In this document: positions 59,296-64,000 of the stretch, piece after piece
Position numbering within the stretch: the stretch's first letter is position 1
How the letters are laid out: each line of letters starts with the position of its first letter
Assembly: GCF_958450345.1 (NCBI RefSeq)
Contig: NC_088781.1
Location: 46,797,357 to 46,861,356 of the forward strand
DNA: 64,000 bases
Direction of reading: 5' to 3'
Origin: Calliphora vicina
Lineage: Eukaryota > Arthropoda > Insecta > Diptera > Calliphoridae
Notes under the pieces: model-generated
Seen by the model: only the letters and a program-made list of their open reading frames with translations
Databases searched by the model: none
What the model was told of the DNA's origin: nothing
Translations under genes and position numbers: made by a program

Positions 59296-59394
59296 ATTTA
59301 CAATTTGCACGCATTTAGTTAATTAATTAAAAAATATATATTAAAAAATAAAAACTTTCTTATACAATTTTAACACTAACTTTTTTAAATAAAA

Positions 59395-62300
59395 ATGAAA
59401 AACAATCATAAACAAACATTATCCTCTTTTAAAGAAATTGATATTGAATATTTAAGTTATCCCATGTCACTAATTTACATGAACATCCGTTCACTACGGT
59501 TGAATTTTGCTACTTTTCTCATCAGCATAAACAAAATAATAAACAAAATAAAATTCATAATTCTCGTTGAAACAAATATAAATGATAGCGAGAATGACTT
59601 CTATAATATACGAGGCTTTAACTCAATATTCCTAAATAGAGAAGGTAAAGGTGGGGGTATAGCTGTATATATAAATGAGAATATCAACTATACTCCAGTT
59701 TCCTTAAACACAAACTCTTTTGAATTATTACAAACTGATGTAATCATAAATAACAAAACAATTTCTCTTCTCTCCGTGTATCGTCCCCCTGATCAAAAAG
59801 CTTTAGAATTCATAAACGAACTCGAATCAATAGTTGCTCAAATAAACAACAAACAAGAAATCATCATTGTAGGAGACATAAATATAGACATAAAAAAAGA
59901 AAACAAAACAACAACAACATACCTAGATATGTTAATGTCGAATGGATTGCAATGTTTGATAACTGAGAGCACACGTGAAGACTTAAACAACAACACAAGT
60001 ACTTGTATTGATCATTTATTTATTAAAATAAACAAAGCAAACACACAAACTCATGCTGCAATAATAACAACAACAATATCAGATCACTACTCTCTTTTCT
60101 GCAGTATAAACAAACAAGAAACCCATCAGGGTAGGGAAAACCAAATTACTCAGGGGCCACATTTAAATAACTATATAATAAATAAAAAAATAAAACAAGT
60201 AAATTGGAATGAACTAATAAATCAAACTCAAAATATAAATGATATATATAATAAAATATATGAGAAATTCAGAGAAATTTACAATAGTTCATGTAAAAAA
60301 ACAACAACACGCAAAAAAAGATCTTCTAATCAATGGATTAGTGAAGACTTAATAAAACATTGTGACATACGTGATAAACTTTTTAAAAAATGGAGAAAAA
60401 ATAAAAATAACAAAAATATTGAAAATGAATACAAAACATTTAGAAATCAATTAAATAAAAAAATAATAAATGCCAAAAACAACTATTATCGTCAAAAATT
60501 TATTGAAAACAAAAATGATATGCGCGCTACATGGCAAATAATAAATGAAATTATTGGGAAAAAATCCACTAACATTGATGATATTTTACTAAAAAACTTT
60601 AAAAATGAAAATGTAACTAATATTGTGAACTGTTTTGCAAATAATTTTCAAGAAAATGTTAATAATCTAATCCATAATTGTAATATAAAAACATTAAACA
60701 CTACTGATTATACCCAACAAAACTCAATGTATCTCTCACAAACAGATGAAAATGAAATATTTGGTATCTTAAAAACATTAAATATAAAAAAAGGTGCTGG
60801 AATTGATCACATTCGACCAAAAGACCTGAAAAATAATGCTAGTCTTATTACACCAGTGCTAACCAAACTAATAAATAACAGTTTAGAAAATGCAACTGTA
60901 CCAAACCTGTTAAAAACTTCAATTATTAGACCTATTTTTAAAAGTGGTTGTAAATCGGAATATAACAATTATAGACCGATAGCAATACTTCCAATAATTG
61001 AAAAGATCTTAGAAGAAGTAGTTGTTAGAAGACTTTCAGCATTTTTGACAAAATACAAAATTATAAATAAAAACCAGTTCGGATTCCAAAAAGGAAAAAG
61101 CATTAATAAGCTGCTAGGAAACTTCTCAAACGTTATCAACACCTGTCTAAGCAAAAACCAACATTGTCTAGTACTATTCATTGATTTTAGTAAAGCGTTT
61201 GATACTCTGTCACATACAAAACTAATTCAAATTCTAGACAGAAATGGAATCAGGGGAAATGCATTAAACTGGTTCAAAAGCTATCTCGAATTCAGATCAT
61301 ACAGAGTAAAGATGAATGATACATTAAGTAATGAAATGGTATCGCAATATGGAGTACCTCAGGGATCGAAGCTAGGGCCAATTCTGTATATAATATATGC
61401 AAACGATATGATGAGATATTTGCAGGAAAGCACAACATTTGCCTATGCAGATGATACTGCAATCATCGTAGCGGACAAAAACATACACATTGCCACAAAA
61501 ACAATGCAAAAGCAACTAGACATTGCAACAAAATGGTGTCATGACAATGGATTAATTATTAATGCTACGAAGACAAAATTAATGCACATCAAGCCTCGAC
61601 ATCTTATTGAGTTTCCTATTGAAATAAAATTTCATAGCGCCGAATGCCTTCACCAAAAAATACTACTCAACAATAATAGTAATGAAACATGCACCACAAA
61701 CATTGAATTAGTACAATCATACAAATACCTAGGTGTCTATATAGATAGTGCTTTCAAATGGAAAATACAAGTTGAAAATGTTCGAAAAAAGCTCCGGAAA
61801 TCAGCATACATATTGTACCACCTAAGTTGCTGTGCGACATATAGTGTGCTAAGACAAGCGTACTTTTCTCTCGCAGAGTCTTATATAAGACATGGGATTG
61901 CCGCTTGGGGTAGCGCTACACATTGCAGAAGTTTGCAAAAATCACAAAACCAAATAATAAAATTACTGTGGAAAAATCATCGTTTCTCAATAAACACAAA
62001 CATATTTGCAAATACCTCAACCAACAACAACACGTTTCTCAACACAAATGTCAACAACACAAACATCAACAACTATATAACAAACAACACAAATAATAAT
62101 ACAACAATAAACACATACAATAACAACTCAACTGTCCTGAACACCAACAGCTCCAACCAATTAAATTTAAACAACAATATATACAACACTAATAGCTCAA
62201 CTATGTACACAACTAACAACATATCATCCTCTAACATAATCAATAACGACAACAACTCAAACAACACCATCTTTATCAGCACAAACCAAATATACTCCTT

Positions 62301-62772
62301 AACAAACAACATCCATAACAACACACAAGTATTCCCAACAAACACCATCATTGTCAGCAATCACAACAACACAATCAACAACGCAAACATTTCAAATACC
62401 ACACCAACTTCAGTAATGAACCAACAAATAAACTTAAACAATAATTCAACTCGGAACATAAACTACACCAATACCAATAACATCACAAAAGAACTAAAAC
62501 TACTTAATGTGAATAGCATATACCACACAACACTGGCGAATGATTTCTACGATGATCGCAGATTTCTACACGAAATAGATCACATATACAACACGAGACG
62601 GCGAGCGGAAAAACGGTATAAGGTGGAACGATTCTACAACGAATATGGAAGAAATACACTAGGCGTAACTCTCCCCACCATAATAAATAAACTTCCACTT
62701 AACATAATAAACACCAAAAATGAATTGAAAAGAAAAAAACTCATAAAAAACTTTTTCATATGTTCGCAATGA
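59395..62772 (+). CDS. LINE ORF2: APE endonuclease and reverse transcriptase, with Asn-rich insert
   Basis: 1125 residues, uninterrupted. Endonuclease/exonuclease/phosphatase domain at ~25-240: MNIRSL, VETNIND, SVYRPP, VGDINID and SDHYSLF. RT at ~500-760: IRPIFKSG, NYRPIAILP, NQFGFQKGKS, FIDFSKAFDTLSH, GVPQGSKLGPILY and YADD (Asp pair at ~686-687). A thumb-like region with YKYLGVYID follows. Residues ~866-1030 are an Asn/Thr-rich low-complexity tract. The conserved C-terminus resumes with FYDDRRFLHEIDHIYNTRRR and GVTLPTIINKLP. The protein nicks the target and primes cDNA synthesis there. No RNase H or C-terminal zinc knuckle seen. All catalytic motifs appear intact, so the element may be active. 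The start ATG at 59395 is 99 bp after ORF1, implying reinitiation or another uncoupled mechanism. Confidence 0.93.
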   Translation: MKNNHKQTLSSFKEIDIEYLSYPMSLIYMNIRSLRLNFATFLISINKIINKIKFIILVETNINDSENDFYNIRGFNSIFLNREGKGGGIAVYINENINYTPVSLNTNSFELLQTDVIINNKTISLLSVYRPPDQKALEFINELESIVAQINNKQEIIIVGDINIDIKKENKTTTTYLDMLMSNGLQCLITESTREDLNNNTSTCIDHLFIKINKANTQTHAAIITTTISDHYSLFCSINKQETHQGRENQITQGPHLNNYIINKKIKQVNWNELINQTQNINDIYNKIYEKFREIYNSSCKKTTTRKKRSSNQWISEDLIKHCDIRDKLFKKWRKNKNNKNIENEYKTFRNQLNKKIINAKNNYYRQKFIENKNDMRATWQIINEIIGKKSTNIDDILLKNFKNENVTNIVNCFANNFQENVNNLIHNCNIKTLNTTDYTQQNSMYLSQTDENEIFGILKTLNIKKGAGIDHIRPKDLKNNASLITPVLTKLINNSLENATVPNLLKTSIIRPIFKSGCKSEYNNYRPIAILPIIEKILEEVVVRRLSAFLTKYKIINKNQFGFQKGKSINKLLGNFSNVINTCLSKNQHCLVLFIDFSKAFDTLSHTKLIQILDRNGIRGNALNWFKSYLEFRSYRVKMNDTLSNEMVSQYGVPQGSKLGPILYIIYANDMMRYLQESTTFAYADDTAIIVADKNIHIATKTMQKQLDIATKWCHDNGLIINATKTKLMHIKPRHLIEFPIEIKFHSAECLHQKILLNNNSNETCTTNIELVQSYKYLGVYIDSAFKWKIQVENVRKKLRKSAYILYHLSCCATYSVLRQAYFSLAESYIRHGIAAWGSATHCRSLQKSQNQIIKLLWKNHRFSINTNIFANTSTNNNTFLNTNVNNTNINNYITNNTNNNTTINTYNNNSTVLNTNSSNQLNLNNNIYNTNSSTMYTTNNISSSNIINNDNNSNNTIFISTNQIYSLTNNIHNNTQVFPTNTIIVSNHNNTINNANISNTTPTSVMNQQINLNNNSTRNINYTNTNNITKELKLLNVNSIYHTTLANDFYDDRRFLHEIDHIYNTRRRAEKRYKVERFYNEYGRNTLGVTLPTIINKLPLNIINTKNELKRKKLIKNFFICSQ

Positions 62773-62842
62773 ACAAAAAATATCAAAATTTATATTAAAC
62801 TCTCATTTTATGTAATTTTATTAAATTTTTTAATAATATTGT

Positions 62843-62871
62843 CCTGCTGTCAAGCCAAATGGCTTAGCGGG
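62843..62871 (+). other. 3' UTR stem-loop of the LINE
   Basis: cctgct pairs with agcggg (one G-T pair) and the inner aagcc pairs with ggctt around loop aaat, with a 3-nt bulge. It sits ~60 bp before the A-tail. LINE reverse transcriptases of several clades recognise 3' stem-loops; function here is inference. Confidence 0.55.
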
Positions 62872-62937
62872 TTTATTTTTAAGAAAATTTTGTAATTGTA
62901 AATTTGATACAAATAAAAATGAATTAAAAAAAAAAAA

Positions 62938-63189
62938 GTTCTAGTTCAGTTCTAGTTCAGTTCTAGTTCAGTTCTAGTTCAGTTCTAGTTCAGTTCTAGT
63001 TCAGTTCTAGTTCAGTTCTAGTTCAGTTCTAGTTCAGTTCTAGTTCAGTTCTAGTTCAGTTCTAGTTCAGTTCTAGTTCAGTTCTAGTTCAGTTCTAGTT
63101 CAGTTCTAGTTCAGTTCTAGTTCAGTTCTAGTTCAGTTCTAGTTCAGTTCTAGTTCAGTTCTAGTTCAGTTCTAGTTCAGTTCTAGTTC
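62938..63189 (+). repeat. 11-bp satellite (gttctagttca)n, right of the LINE, ~23 units
   Basis: Same unit and strand as 57270-57992, starting immediately after the A-tail. Confidence 0.97.
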
Positions 63190-64000
63190 AGGTTCTAGTT
63201 CAGTTTCTAGTTCAGGTTCTAGTTCAGGTTCTAGTTCAGGTTCTAGTTCAGGTTCTAGTTCAGGTTCTAGTTCAGGTTCTAGTTCAGGTTCTAGTTCAGG
63301 TTCTAGTTCAGGTTCTAGTTCAGGTTCTAGTTCAGGTTCTAGTTCAGGTTCTAGTTCAGGTTCTAGTTCAGGTTCTAGTTCAGGTTCTAGTTCAGGTTCT
63401 AGTTCAGGTTCTAGTTCAGGTTCTAGTTCAGGTTCTAGTTCAGGTTCTAGTTCAGGTTCTAGTTCAGGTTCTAGTTCAGGTTCTAGTTCAGGTTCTAGTT
63501 CAGGTTCTAGTTCAGGTTCTAGTTCAGGTTCTAGTTCAGGTTCTAGTTCAGGTTCTAGTTCAGGTTCTAGTTCAGGTTCTAGTTCAGGTTCTAGTTCAGG
63601 TTCTAGTTCAGGTTCTAGTTCAGGTTCTAGTTCAGGTTCTAGTTCAGGTTCTAGTTCAGGTTCTAGTTCAGGTTCTAGTTCAGGTTCTAGTTCAGGTTCT
63701 AGTTCAGGTTCTAGTTCAGGTTCTAGTTCAGGTTCTAGTTCAGGTTCTAGTTCAGGTTCTAGTTCAGGTTCTAGTTCAGGTTCTAGTTCAGGTTCTAGTT
63801 CAGGTTCTAGTTCAGGTTCTAGTTCAGGTTCTAGTTCAGGTTCTAGTTCAGGTTCTAGTTCAGGTTCTAGTTCAGGTTCTAGTTCAGGTTCTAGTTCAGG
63901 TTCTAGTTCAGGTTCTAGTTCAGGTTCTAGTTCAGGTTCTAGTTCAGGTTCTAGTTCAGGTTCTAGTTCAGGTTCTAGTTCAGGTTCTAGTTCAGGTTCT
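63190..64000 (+). repeat. 12-bp satellite (ggttctagttca)n, ~67 units, runs off the window
   Basis: Same 12-bp unit as 56441-57269. One irregular unit (cagtttctag) lies at the 11/12 transition near 63202. Continues beyond the window end. Confidence 0.97.

Larger units (their letters stand above)
57985..62937 (+). mobile_element. Full-length non-LTR retrotransposon (CR1/Jockey-like group) in satellite DNA
   Basis: About 4.95 kb. 5' UTR of ~270 bp, two intact ORFs 99 bp apart, a 3' UTR with a stem-loop and a terminal (A)12 tail at about 62926-62937. It is flanked on both sides by the same 11-bp satellite in the same phase orientation. The satellite hides the target duplication (any duplication of gttctagtt plus multiples of 11 fits). 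APE endonuclease, RT and no RNase H domain fit the CR1/Jockey group; exact clade unresolved. The exact 5' boundary is uncertain by ~10 bp. Confidence 0.9.

Noticed and set aside
59296..59394. Third ORF or overlapping frameshift signal between LINE ORF1 and ORF2
   Set aside because: The 99-bp spacer is AT-rich with stops in all plus frames that I checked and no slippery site at an overlap.
62073..62360. Leu/Val-rich minus-strand frame resembling a membrane protein
   Set aside because: It is the antisense of the Asn/Thr-rich tract of LINE ORF2.

Overview
The window is AT-rich, repeat-dense nuclear DNA from an insect, most likely a calyptrate or blow-fly-like dipteran. This rests on the mixture of mariner, DD41D, DD37E and Tc1 transposons, DINE-1/Helentron-like elements and short-period satellites; the species is an inference. 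I see no host protein-coding gene, tRNA, rRNA or bacterial-type operon. Every substantial reading frame belongs to a transposable element (TE).

Layout. 1-9.6 kb: a truncated Helentron-like copy (family B), a dead mariner (about 2.6-3.4 kb), a family A remnant, a 60-bp-arm palindrome (4.6 kb) and a TA-flanked foldback element (6.2-7.6 kb). 9.6-14.5 kb: an ATAC microsatellite, a small MITE, and a mariner (start codon 14484, minus strand) split by two insertions, a family B element and a hAT-like element that itself holds two more elements. 14.6-16.5 kb: a Tc1-like copy inside ~195-bp inverted repeats. 18-27.3 kb: Helentron-like copies, a second foldback copy and a deleted DD41D (rosa-like) element. 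27.9-30.6 kb: a Tc1-like element with a hAT insertion and intact ends. 32.6-34.5 kb: a 1.9-kb array of an 11-bp satellite. 35.8-38.8 kb: a family A copy and an IS630-type element whose inverted ends are made of tandem repeats. 40-46.9 kb: a mariner followed by a four-level nest: DD37E transposon > family A > Tc1-like > Transib. 48.5-53.1 kb: three arrays of one 19-bp satellite family, the last inverted. 53.1-55.3 kb: a nearly perfect 2.1-kb foldback palindrome. 56.4-64 kb: a 12/11-bp satellite holding an apparently full-length non-LTR retrotransposon with two open reading frames.

Most notable are: (1) a Transib (RAG1-related) element at 42660-45622, with an exact V(D)J-type heptamer at one end, a 5-bp target duplication and a RAG1-like residue layout; (2) the satellite-embedded LINE, where satellite sequence supplies an initiator at canonical spacing from a DPE in the LINE; (3) two Helentron-like families whose ends can be placed because they interrupt transposase reading frames, both inserting between Ts without target duplication and sharing a 3' terminus.

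The elements do not form a pathway. They are independent selfish elements in nested layers, and the nesting order gives relative ages. Only the LINE looks coding-competent; the Transib has three disruptions and the other transposases are pseudogenes.
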